A DNA stretch of 64,000 nt from Allorhodopirellula heiligendammensis (GTDB lineage: Bacteria; Planctomycetota; Planctomycetia; Pirellulales; Pirellulaceae): assembly GCF_007860105.1 (NCBI RefSeq), contig NZ_SJPU01000002.1:208837-272836 (forward strand), read 5' to 3'. Numbering within the stretch: position 1 is the first letter of the stretch; each line of letters opens with the position of its first letter. Made by a program: the position numbers and the translations under genes. Of this stretch, positions 8,573-16,999 are shown piece after piece. Under the pieces are notes generated by a model that worked only from the letters and a program-made list of their open reading frames with translations, was not told the DNA's origin and searched no databases.

Positions 8573-11500
8573 ATGCACGGCTGCATGGAATCCTCGTCTG
8601 CAATCCGACCTGATGGCTCGACGGTGCATCGCCCCGCACCGAGTGGGGACGTTCTGCCTGAACAGAACGAGAACTTTGACGTCGTTGCGGCGGAACAACT
8701 CGAGTCTGCCGACACCGTCATCCGGCAAGATCCGCTGCGGGGGTCCTCCCGTCTCGAGCCCTCCCCCGCCGCTAGTGGCCTCGGCGGGTCAAGCCGATCG
8801 CGTGCTGAAGGCTCCGGAAGCGGTTCCTTGCGAGGACCGACTCATCATACGCCAGCATCCTTGACGCGGGAGCTGCAGGGTCAGCGACTGAATCATTTCG
8901 AGCTGCTCGAACAGATTGGTGGTGGCGGCATGGGGGCAGTGTTCCGCGCCGTCGATGACCGCTTGGGACGTACCGTCGCGGTCAAAGTCGTACCGTTTGC
9001 CGAAGGTGATCCCGATCTGCAGCGGCGATTCCGCAACGAGGCCCAGAGCGCGGCGAAACTGGATCATCCGCTAATCGCACGCGTGTTCGAGGTCGGCAAC
9101 GACGGGCCGTGGTACTACATCGTCTTCGAATATATCGACGGCCGGAATATTCGCGACATCGTGACGCAGAACGGGCCGTTGTCGCTCGATGACGCCGTTT
9201 TCTACACAGCTCAGGTGGCCGAAGCGATTGGCCACGCCTCCCGTCGTGGGATCGTTCATCGCGACATCAAACCCTCCAACGTCGTGGTGACCGAGGAGAG
9301 CTCGATCAAACTCGTCGACATGGGCCTGGCTCGGTCGGAGAACTTTGATACCAGCGAAGACATGACGGCCAGCGGTGTGACGCTGGGCACGTTTGACTAC
9401 ATCTCGCCGGAGCAAGCCCACGACCCCCGACTGGCAGACATTCGCAGCGATTTGTACTCGCTCGGTTGCACGTTCTATTACATGCTGACGGGATCGCCAC
9501 CGTTTCCCGGTGGAACGATGCTGCAAAAGCTACTCAATCACGGCAACGCGGCTATCCCGGATATTCGTGAACATCGTGACGACGCGAGCGATGACTTAGC
9601 AGCGATCCTGCGCAAGATGCTGGCCAAGAAACCTGAGCAGCGATACCAGAACTCCCAGTTACTCATCGCAGACCTGCGAGAATTAGCATTACGAGAAAAC
9701 CTTCGCCGCAGCCGCGGTGTGGATGTCGTTACGGTTGCGGAGCAGAACCCGTTTGTGTGGCGATTGCTGCGACATCTACCGTGGGTGGTTGCGGCCGTTG
9801 TGCTGGTCAGCAGTGCTCTCGCGTTAGAAGTGCTCTCGTCTCAGCAGCGACGTGAATTCAGTTCACAAGTCGCCGCCACCGTGTCCGACTCCGCGTTTGA
9901 GTCTCTCCCAGTCAATGCTTCCACAGCGAACCCCCGCGTCATCCAACGCCCCGGCGGCCCACCTCTGTTCCCCTCGGAACCAAATCGCTCGGCACCATTC
10001 CCGGCGGCAGAATCGTCGTCGGCTAGGCCGGGGACGAACTCCGCTCCCACATCTCCCCGCGACGGAGTCTTGCCTGAAAACTCGGCCGCGTCGAATCGCA
10101 GTTTGCCCTCGGGCTCTCCCACGGTGCTGGTCCCGGATTCGTCAGAGTTCGACAATCCGAACCCCAGTGAGGTGATCGCACGAGCAGCGAACTTAACTGA
10201 AATTCATTCGCGGACCGGTTTAGATGCCCTGCGCAGCGCGTCACCAGGTTCGGCCTTCCCCATGGTGGCTGCTGGTGCGGCGACCGGGCAAGCGATCGCG
10301 GAACAACGCTTCTCGCCGACCTTCAATCCCGGCCCCGTGGCTCCTGCAAGTGCCGCGAGTTCGCTGCAGAGTGACGTCGCGGTGGCTACCAATCCCTCGC
10401 CCCCGCGGGCGAGTGTCGACCCGCAGAGCCTCAATCGCTTTCCCAGTGACCCGCCGAGCCTGCGAAACTTTCCGCTGCCCATCGGTTCGGGAGTCAGCGA
10501 TGAGTCAGGAGACACCTTTTCTATCCCACCGCGGATTCCGTCTTTCGCAGGCATGGGAAATCAAAACCGCGAAGGTGATACGACTGCGATGACGGGCGGC
10601 CTCTCCTCGGTCACTGGTGACGCTCTGGAAATGGGACGGACCACGATCGTCAATCCACCGCACCAAATCCGGATCGTCGCGGCGGACTCCCTATCGATGC
10701 TATCACGCCAAGTGGAAATCGATGGTGTGGCGTTAGCGACTACGCTACAAGAGGCATTGGATTTGGCGCAGCGACATCACGTCGAGAGGATTGAAATTGA
10801 TACACCGATGCTGGCCAGCAAGCCCGTCGTGATCGCCGAGGACGATCTGGTAATCTCATCATCGGTACCTGGCGGGACCGCGATCGTCTTCACTTCCAAC
10901 ACTGAAGTCGACATGCAGCGCAGCGACATGTTGACCATTGGGTCGAACCGTCTCGAATTGGTTGATATCCATCTGTACTGGACTGTCCCCGCGAGCGAGA
11001 CCGATGGCGGTGCCATGTTGGCCCTCAACGACAATCGTCGAGTTCGATTGACTGATAGTTCGATCACGGTAGATAACCCCTCACGCCGAGACGATATCCA
11101 TGCATTTAATGTAGTGACCGATCCCGAGTCCACGTCGGCCAAAGAAATCGATGGTGGCCGCGCTGGCAACACTCTGGCGGAATCCATGCCGCTGGTGTCC
11201 CTGGAGCTTTACAACGTGATCATCCGTGGCCAGATATCGATGCTACGCATGGATGTGGCCGCTGAATTGCAATTATTGTGGGAAAATGGATTGTTGGCCG
11301 TTTCCCGCCGCATGATTGAAACTGGCGGCTCGATTTACCGCCCCCAACCTAAGTCCGGTTCGATTCGATTGTCCTTGCAGCGACTCACCGCCTACATTCC
11401 GCGAGGCTTGCTCTTGATGCGATTGGGCGTCAGCACGCCCTACCCGGTCTCGATTGAAAGGCAAGCCGAAGAGAGTGTGTTTGTCATTGACCGGGGCGTT

Positions 11501-11896
11501 CCTCAAATTGAGATTACAGGCATTTCACGCGACGACCGCGACCAATCATGGCTCCGCATCCGCGGCGCGTCAAACGCCTACGAGACCGATACCACGCTCA
11601 GCGATCCCTTGCTGCTGATCCGCGATGAAACCGGACAAACTGCGACGACGACCATGAACGCGCTGGCGGACATTGCAAACTCACCCAGCTGGGCAGACGA
11701 TGAGACCCCACGGTGGGTGGTCCGCTGGTCCGAACCGCTGCCCGATGCGGTCCCGGTCAGTCACCTGATCCCTGCGGATTTTCGCCAAGATGGTTCATTA
11801 TTTGCAGGATTTCGTGAAAAGAACCTGCCAAAACTGCCGATGCAGCGAACATTCCAGGTGCCCGATCTGGATTTGCGTGTTGACGAGTCCGATTAG
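8573..11896 (+). CDS. Transmembrane Ser/Thr protein kinase with large C-terminal domain
   Basis: This 1107-residue protein has a low-complexity N-terminus (1-105), an STPK catalytic domain (~108-375) and one membrane span (~403-421). A Ser/Pro-rich stalk follows (~425-680), then a C-terminal region (~690-1100) whose repeated short strands resemble a right-handed beta-helix. Kinase motifs are the P-loop GGGGMGAVF, VAVK (K138), HRDIKPSN (D231, N236), VDMG at 248-251 in place of DFG, and SPEQ. Asp249 is retained, so catalysis is expected despite Met for Phe. The topology suggests a sensor with the C-terminus outside the cytoplasm. ATG 8573 is the longest start, and the poorly conserved N-terminus leaves the true one uncertain. 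Confidence 0.88.
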   Translation: MHGCMESSSAIRPDGSTVHRPAPSGDVLPEQNENFDVVAAEQLESADTVIRQDPLRGSSRLEPSPAASGLGGSSRSRAEGSGSGSLRGPTHHTPASLTRELQGQRLNHFELLEQIGGGGMGAVFRAVDDRLGRTVAVKVVPFAEGDPDLQRRFRNEAQSAAKLDHPLIARVFEVGNDGPWYYIVFEYIDGRNIRDIVTQNGPLSLDDAVFYTAQVAEAIGHASRRGIVHRDIKPSNVVVTEESSIKLVDMGLARSENFDTSEDMTASGVTLGTFDYISPEQAHDPRLADIRSDLYSLGCTFYYMLTGSPPFPGGTMLQKLLNHGNAAIPDIREHRDDASDDLAAILRKMLAKKPEQRYQNSQLLIADLRELALRENLRRSRGVDVVTVAEQNPFVWRLLRHLPWVVAAVVLVSSALALEVLSSQQRREFSSQVAATVSDSAFESLPVNASTANPRVIQRPGGPPLFPSEPNRSAPFPAAESSSARPGTNSAPTSPRDGVLPENSAASNRSLPSGSPTVLVPDSSEFDNPNPSEVIARAANLTEIHSRTGLDALRSASPGSAFPMVAAGAATGQAIAEQRFSPTFNPGPVAPASAASSLQSDVAVATNPSPPRASVDPQSLNRFPSDPPSLRNFPLPIGSGVSDESGDTFSIPPRIPSFAGMGNQNREGDTTAMTGGLSSVTGDALEMGRTTIVNPPHQIRIVAADSLSMLSRQVEIDGVALATTLQEALDLAQRHHVERIEIDTPMLASKPVVIAEDDLVISSSVPGGTAIVFTSNTEVDMQRSDMLTIGSNRLELVDIHLYWTVPASETDGGAMLALNDNRRVRLTDSSITVDNPSRRDDIHAFNVVTDPESTSAKEIDGGRAGNTLAESMPLVSLELYNVIIRGQISMLRMDVAAELQLLWENGLLAVSRRMIETGGSIYRPQPKSGSIRLSLQRLTAYIPRGLLLMRLGVSTPYPVSIERQAEESVFVIDRGVPQIEITGISRDDRDQSWLRIRGASNAYETDTTLSDPLLLIRDETGQTATTTMNALADIANSPSWADDETPRWVVRWSEPLPDAVPVSHLIPADFRQDGSLFAGFREKNLPKLPMQRTFQVPDLDLRVDESD

Positions 11897-12078
11897 GGTC
11901 CAGCGAATTTCGACTGGCTTTTCACGATGAAAGGGCAACGTTCACCGCAACTTTTGCGTCATTTACGCAATCCGCATTTGACTTTTACCCCTGCCCATGA
12001 CTTTAATAGTGCCGTGATCAGCTCCGCTGTTCGCCCTCCCACCTTTTCCAACCCACCTAAGTAACCCAGGAAATCTCG

Positions 12079-12471
12079 ATGAAACGTTTGGCTCTCATGT
12101 TCGGTCTCGTTGCCTTGTTCGCGACCCCCTCGTTCGCCATTAGCGAATTTGGCAAGCAATTCAAGGAGCAAGTGATGGAATCCGACGCTCCCGACGAGTT
12201 CAAGAAAGCCGTCAAAAAGGCCAATTGCTATATTTGCCACGTCAAGGGAGAAAAGAAGGAAGAAGTTCGCAACGAATACGGCAAAGCGATCAAGAAATAC
12301 CTCAGCGCCGAAGACTTCCCCAAGGAATACATCAAGAGCAACCCCGAAGAAGCCAAAGCCAAGATCCTTGCCGGCTTCAAGAAAGCCAACGAAGCCAAGA
12401 GCACCGACGGACGGACTTTCGAAGCCAAGATCAAAGCTCACGAACTGCCAGCGACCGACGCCGGCATCTAG
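12079..12471 (+). CDS. Small secreted c-type cytochrome-like protein
   Basis: The 130-residue protein has a clear signal peptide (MKRLALMFGLVALFATPSFA, cleavage after ~20) and one haem-attachment site, CYICH, at about residues 53-57. The rest is Lys/Glu-rich and ends without a membrane anchor. I see no confident distal Met ligand. It is probably a periplasmic monohaem electron carrier or a haem-binding domain. The Shine-Dalgarno-like CAGGAAA lies 7-8 nt before the ATG. It stands alone between the kinase and a minus-strand cluster. No cytochrome biogenesis or oxidase gene is adjacent. Confidence 0.8.
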   Translation: MKRLALMFGLVALFATPSFAISEFGKQFKEQVMESDAPDEFKKAVKKANCYICHVKGEKKEEVRNEYGKAIKKYLSAEDFPKEYIKSNPEEAKAKILAGFKKANEAKSTDGRTFEAKIKAHELPATDAGI

Positions 12472-12625
12472 GCCCACGTTCGTCGCTCGATTGTACGGCG
12501 TGCTGCTTGCTTGCTGCTAAGTGAGTCGCGTTCGCTACGCAAACGTGCCAACACTCATCCGAAGAGCCAGCGAGCGGCGAGATGGAATGCCTCGCCGAGG
12601 CGTCAGATTACACGGCAACAGGCCG

Positions 12626-12811
12626 TCAGGAATCGTCATTCACGCCCAGGAGCTGCTTGACTTGACTCTGCATTTCTTTCATCCGATGCTCGCTGTCTCG
12701 GCAGCGAGCATCGCCATCGGCGGCCCCTCTGGCTTTGCCGATACGGTATCCAATCACCAGGCCCACAACGAGTGCCAGACTGGTGAACCCCAATAGATCA
12801 ATTGCTAGCAT
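12626..12811 (-). CDS. Small single-span membrane protein
   Basis: I place a 61-residue protein here. It has one N-terminal membrane helix (about residues 8-22, SLALVVGLVIGYRIG), then a short charged stretch and a C-terminal amphipathic segment (EHRMKEMQSQVKQLL) that could be a coiled coil. The start is the ATG at 12811, preceded by a good GGGAG six to seven nt upstream. The frame is open slightly further, but those residues overlap the truncated monooxygenase. It resembles short inner-membrane proteins with a YtxH/DUF1043-like plan (a glycine-rich helix plus coil), but I cannot assign a family. Confidence 0.55.
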   Translation of the reverse strand: MLAIDLLGFTSLALVVGLVIGYRIGKARGAADGDARCRDSEHRMKEMQSQVKQLLGVNDDS

Positions 12812-13361
12812 CTGCTGCTCCCTGCGAGCGGTACCGGGATGTCGCGATGTGCTCTGGCTGGAACCCAATACCTATCCAATATCCCGCCATTCTCCGCAAG
12901 AGGGGTGCCAACGATGGCAGCAGCCAACGGACGCCCGTAACCCGACCGTTCTCACGCAACAGATCGGTACCCTTCGTACTCATCCGCAAATCAAAGCAGG
13001 GGAACTGCCGAGCACGCCTGGAGATCAGGTTCAGAAAATCCCATTGGGGGACAAACCCGATGAAAGGGCACTTAGTTTTTAGGTGCTTCAGCGTCGGGCC
13101 GACATAGGAACGACCGTTAATATTTACTTTCAATTCATCGGCACGAAACTCGGTAATCGCTAACATCTCATCGAGCAACCCAAGTTCATCGAGCAGCGCA
13201 AAGGTGGAAGGGTGCACTGTGTCGCCGCGAAAGTCTCGCAAGAAGTCAGCATGTTTTTCGAGTACGATGACATCGACACCGCTGCGTGCGAGTAAATAGC
13301 CCAGAAAAACCCCTGCGGGCCCGCCGCCCACAATGCAGCATGTGGTGGTAAGCGTTTCCAT
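12798..13361 (-). pseudogene. FAD-dependent monooxygenase, 3'-truncated
   Basis: The N-terminal ~145 residues are a normal PHBH-type (FAD_binding_3) flavoprotein. They include the dinucleotide-binding CCIVGGGPAGVFLGYLLARSG, VIVLEKHADFLRDFRGDTVHPST, and a conserved segment ending GRVTGVR near residue 144. After about position 12930 the sequence no longer resembles the family, and the frame stops ~42 residues later. The DG and GD flavin motifs and the substrate domain (normally another ~200 residues) are absent. I see no remnant in other frames, so this looks like a deletion. The start at 13361 follows a strong GAGGAGGG. It lies directly downstream of the acyltransferase fusion gene. Confidence 0.75.
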
Positions 13362-13381
13362 GGCGTCCCTCCTCGCAGGCA

Positions 13382-15667
13382 CTAATTGGCTTTGGATGTT
13401 CTTTCCAAAGCAAGGTCTTTGACGGCTTTGAGATCCAGTTTGCCAGTGCCTAATAGCGGCACCTCATTGACTTCAATAAATCCCTCGTTGCCGGGGATGA
13501 ACAGGTTCGCGAGCCCCGCTGCCCGCAGCCCCGTACGGATTTCATCAACCGACTTTGCCGTCTTTGTGTACAACACAATCAGCCGCTCACCCTTTTTCTC
13601 GTCCGGCACCGCTGTCACGCAGGCACGTAACTGATCGTCATCCTCGCCCTCTTTGAGTAGCTTGCCAACCTCCTCTTCGACTTTGACATGCGGCACCATC
13701 TCACCACCGATTTTGGAGAATCGACTCAGGCGGCCGGTGATATGCAAAAACCCATCGGCATCAATGTGGGCGATGTCGCCAGTGCTGTACCAACCGTCAA
13801 CCAAGGCTTTCTTCGTGAGGTCGTCCTGGCCGGCGTAGCCACGCATCACATTGGGCCCGGTAACCAGCAGTAATCCGTCCTCACCGGTCGAAAGCTCACT
13901 GGCATCGTCGGGCGAAATGATTTTGGCTGAAATGCCAGGTAGCGGTCTACCCACGCTGCCCTCAACACGATCGGGTTGGTACTTGGCCATGGATCGGGAT
14001 ATCGGGATGTTGACACTGACCAAGGGGCTCATCTCCGTCATGCCATACCCTTCAACGGGCCGCACCCCGAACCTCTGCTCGAAATCATCAAACAAATCCA
14101 TCGGCATCTTTTCCGCACCAACGACTACCACATCGAGCGATTGGAACTGCTCCGGCGGCACGCGTTTCAGATACCCGCGTAAAAACGTTGGGGTCGCCAA
14201 CAGCACCGTTGCCTTGTACTTCTGGACGAGCTTGCCGATCTGCTTCGCATCAAGCGGATTGAAATGGTACACGCCCGCGGGACCGAGCGTCTGCGCCGCC
14301 CATAGCGTGACGGCATAACCGAAGGAATGAAAAAACGGCAGAATCCCGATGATCGTGTCTGCTTGGTCGAGGCGTACAGCACGGCCCACGGCATCGACGT
14401 TATGGCTGACATTGGCGTTAGACAGCAACACGCCTTTGGGCATCCCCGTCGAACCGCTGGTAAAGATCACGGTGAGCAGATCGTCACTGGTAACCTTGTG
14501 CAGTCCAAGCATGCGATCGAGCAGCCATGCCGGCACGATTGTCGCTTGCAAAAACGCGATCGCCTTGTCCGTCATGGAAACCTTTTTCTTAAGATCGTCG
14601 AGCGAGACGATCTCCGCGTCCAGATTCAGATCGAGCTTCTCCATGAACCGATCGCTCGTCAGGACATGCTTGACGCCCGTCGACCGAATACAGTGATTCA
14701 TCACGTCACTGCTAACGGTGTAATTCAGATTCGCACTGATGCGTCGATCCACCGCTAAAGCAACGTTGACAGCAACGGCACCCACGCTCGGTGGCAACAG
14801 AACGCCAACGAACTTTTCGTCGGCAGCGAAAACTTCCCGCCGTAGGCAACGACGTAAAGCCAACGTGCGGATCAACAGCGTGCGTCCGCCCGCTTCCACG
14901 CCCAACGAGTCCGCTGCCTGCATCCGACTGCCACGTCGACGCCAGCATCGCAGGACTCGCTGAGCCAACACCGGAAATTGCTGACGATTATCAATCTGAG
15001 CCTTCGAGCCGAGGGTTTGCACACGGGTGCGAATTGTCGAGATTGGAGTTTCCGGCGGCAGTGGTTCCCCCACGTACAACGTGATCGTGCGACGAAATTG
15101 AGTCGGCCATTTCTTAAAAAAACGACCGCCCGAAAAACTAAAAATGCTTCCCCAGATGCCTTCGAGGTACACCGGCACGACTTGCGCATTCGTCTTCTGC
15201 AGAATCTTGGTCATCCCCGGCTTGAAGGCTTGCAATTGGCCGGTCCGCGTGATCGTGCCTTCCGCAAAAATACCGACCACGTCTCCATTGTTGAGTCCCT
15301 CACGGGCACTTCGCAGAGCGCGGCCGATCGCTTTGGGCCCGCCCATCATGAGAATCGTATCAAAGGCACCCGACAGGTACTTCGCCAGGGCGGAGTGAAA
15401 ATTACCTCCATCGACGACGAAACGAACGTTCCGTGGCAGCAGCCATAAAATCAAGATTCCATCGATCCAGGAAACATGGTTGCTAACGATCATCACGCCG
15501 CCCTCGGCTGGTAAATTCTCCAGTCCCACTGTGCGACCGCGATAAAATATCTCCAGCAGCGGGCGAAAAATGGCACGCACGAATCGCCGCGGGAATTTCC
15601 ACGCGATAAAACCGAGGATCGCAAACAGGACCGCGAAGATAATCAGGACGGTATAAAATGTATTCAA
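13382..15667 (-). CDS. Acyltransferase / acyl-CoA (ACP) synthetase fusion (Aas-like)
   Basis: The ~761-residue protein joins two lipid enzymes after one N-terminal membrane span. Residues ~45-230 are a PlsC-type 1-acylglycerol-phosphate acyltransferase domain with NHVSWID (HX4D) and FAEGTITRTGQ. Residues ~270-750 are an ANL-superfamily AMP-forming synthetase with FTSGSTGMPKGV, YGMTEMSP, YSTGD, GRLSRFSKIGGEMV and a catalytic-Lys region GTGKLDLKA. The layout matches the C-terminal part of bacterial Aas (2-acylglycerophosphoethanolamine recycling) without the N-terminal transporter, so it may activate free fatty acids and acylate lysolipids. I prefer the TTG at 15667, with GGGGA 7 nt upstream. 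An upstream TTG at 15736 would add 23 non-conserved residues. Confidence 0.85.
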   Translation of the reverse strand: MNTFYTVLIIFAVLFAILGFIAWKFPRRFVRAIFRPLLEIFYRGRTVGLENLPAEGGVMIVSNHVSWIDGILILWLLPRNVRFVVDGGNFHSALAKYLSGAFDTILMMGGPKAIGRALRSAREGLNNGDVVGIFAEGTITRTGQLQAFKPGMTKILQKTNAQVVPVYLEGIWGSIFSFSGGRFFKKWPTQFRRTITLYVGEPLPPETPISTIRTRVQTLGSKAQIDNRQQFPVLAQRVLRCWRRRGSRMQAADSLGVEAGGRTLLIRTLALRRCLRREVFAADEKFVGVLLPPSVGAVAVNVALAVDRRISANLNYTVSSDVMNHCIRSTGVKHVLTSDRFMEKLDLNLDAEIVSLDDLKKKVSMTDKAIAFLQATIVPAWLLDRMLGLHKVTSDDLLTVIFTSGSTGMPKGVLLSNANVSHNVDAVGRAVRLDQADTIIGILPFFHSFGYAVTLWAAQTLGPAGVYHFNPLDAKQIGKLVQKYKATVLLATPTFLRGYLKRVPPEQFQSLDVVVVGAEKMPMDLFDDFEQRFGVRPVEGYGMTEMSPLVSVNIPISRSMAKYQPDRVEGSVGRPLPGISAKIISPDDASELSTGEDGLLLVTGPNVMRGYAGQDDLTKKALVDGWYSTGDIAHIDADGFLHITGRLSRFSKIGGEMVPHVKVEEEVGKLLKEGEDDDQLRACVTAVPDEKKGERLIVLYTKTAKSVDEIRTGLRAAGLANLFIPGNEGFIEVNEVPLLGTGKLDLKAVKDLALERTSKAN

Positions 15668-15985
15668 TGCAAAATCCCCATGGCAAACACGCCGTGATTG
15701 TCGCCAGCCCTGGCGACGACGGAAGTATCGCGACAATAGGCCAAACTCACGATGATAGCAATTCAGTGCCCACGGCGCAGAGGCCGATGCGCCAAAAAAA
15801 GACTATGATGGTGCGTTCCACATCGCCGTGACGCTCTCTCCACCTTCGGAAAACCACCCATGTTGGAATCAACCGCCCTGCGACGATCCGCCCAAACGTG
15901 AGTTTCAGCGTGCTGAGAATGTGGATCCGCCCCCCTGGCGAGCGCGGCTAGTTTGGACGCAGTGTGTTTCTCGCTACCGCTCACG

Positions 15986-16954
15986 ATGAAAGCAACCTTA
16001 ATGGAATCAGCCGGCCACCTCGTAGACGAACCACGCAACGCCGATCGCACGTTGGTCTTCGTGCTGCGTTTGTCTGCCTTGATGTGCTTCGCGGGTTGGA
16101 CGTGGGTGCATCTCTATTGGGAAGGCCCGTACGGGATTTTACTCTGGCACGACAGCACCTACGAACTCGCCAATCGCTTTGGCATCAGCTGGGACGAATT
16201 CGTCGGTACGGGCAATGACGATGGATGGCTGCAAAAATGGATCGCGCGGATCGGGTGGCTCTATCTCGCCTGCACCGTATTTACGCTCACGGTACGTGCC
16301 AAATCCTACTTGCAAATGGCCGCGCTGATCGGGGGTGCGGGCCTGCTCACTATTCTGAGCTACGCAAAGTACGTCTCGTCTCAGTACCAGCTTCCCATGT
16401 TCGTTGAGCACGGAGGTCAAATGCTCTCGCCCATTCTGCTGGTGATTGCCCTCGCACTGGGAGCTCGCCATCGCATCACGGTCGGTACCGCGATTCTCGC
16501 TGTCGTGATGACATTTGCTGGCCATGGCAGTTATGCGCTGGGATGGTGGCCGACGCCTGGCACCTTTTATGGGATGATCTGTGTTTCACTGGGCGTCGAG
16601 TACGAGACAGCGCATACCATGCTGCGTTGTTTCGGAGTCCTCGACTTCGCCGTATGTATTGCGATGTTCATTCCAGCGCTGCGTCGGCCAGCGGCGATGT
16701 ATGCGGTCGTGTGGGGATTTCTCACCGCCGTCGCACGGCCCGTTGCGGGGATGTCGTGGGGTCTGAACTACTGGGGAGCTGACCAATTCCTGCATGAAGC
16801 GGTGCTGCGAGCCCCACATTTTCTCATACCGCTCTATCTTGTTATCCTGTGGGGCCGCCAGCCCGCAGCGAAGCCGATTTCCCAGCCTGCTGACATTGGT
16901 TCTGACCACGACTCGATCAGCATCACCGAAAGTTCCTCCACCGTCACCGCGTGA
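15986..16954 (+). CDS. Polytopic membrane protein of unknown function
   Basis: The ~322-residue protein has about eight predicted membrane helices (for example LVFVLRLSALMCFAGWTW, WLYLACTVFTLTV, MAALIGGAGLLTILSYA, ILLVIALALGA, AILAVVMTFAG, FAVCIAMFIPAL and FLIPLYLVILWG) and a short Ser/Thr-rich C-terminal tail. I see no catalytic motif. The pattern recalls hypothetical planctomycete and bacteroidete membrane proteins of the DoxX-like kind, but I would not assign it. ATG 15986 is chosen over an upstream in-frame start. ATG 16001 is also possible. The downstream phosphatase gene begins 45 bp later on the same strand, so the two may be co-transcribed. Confidence 0.7.
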   Translation: MKATLMESAGHLVDEPRNADRTLVFVLRLSALMCFAGWTWVHLYWEGPYGILLWHDSTYELANRFGISWDEFVGTGNDDGWLQKWIARIGWLYLACTVFTLTVRAKSYLQMAALIGGAGLLTILSYAKYVSSQYQLPMFVEHGGQMLSPILLVIALALGARHRITVGTAILAVVMTFAGHGSYALGWWPTPGTFYGMICVSLGVEYETAHTMLRCFGVLDFAVCIAMFIPALRRPAAMYAVVWGFLTAVARPVAGMSWGLNYWGADQFLHEAVLRAPHFLIPLYLVILWGRQPAAKPISQPADIGSDHDSISITESSSTVTA

Positions 16955-16999
16955 ACGCGTCTACCGCAGAGTTCCGAACATCCCTTTACAGGAAGCACC

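Noticed and set aside
11959..12477. 172-codon minus-strand frame opposite the cytochrome-like gene
   Set aside because: It is antisense to a gene with a clear signal peptide and CYICH motif. Its Phe/Leu-rich translation is the expected shadow of a Lys/Glu-rich protein.
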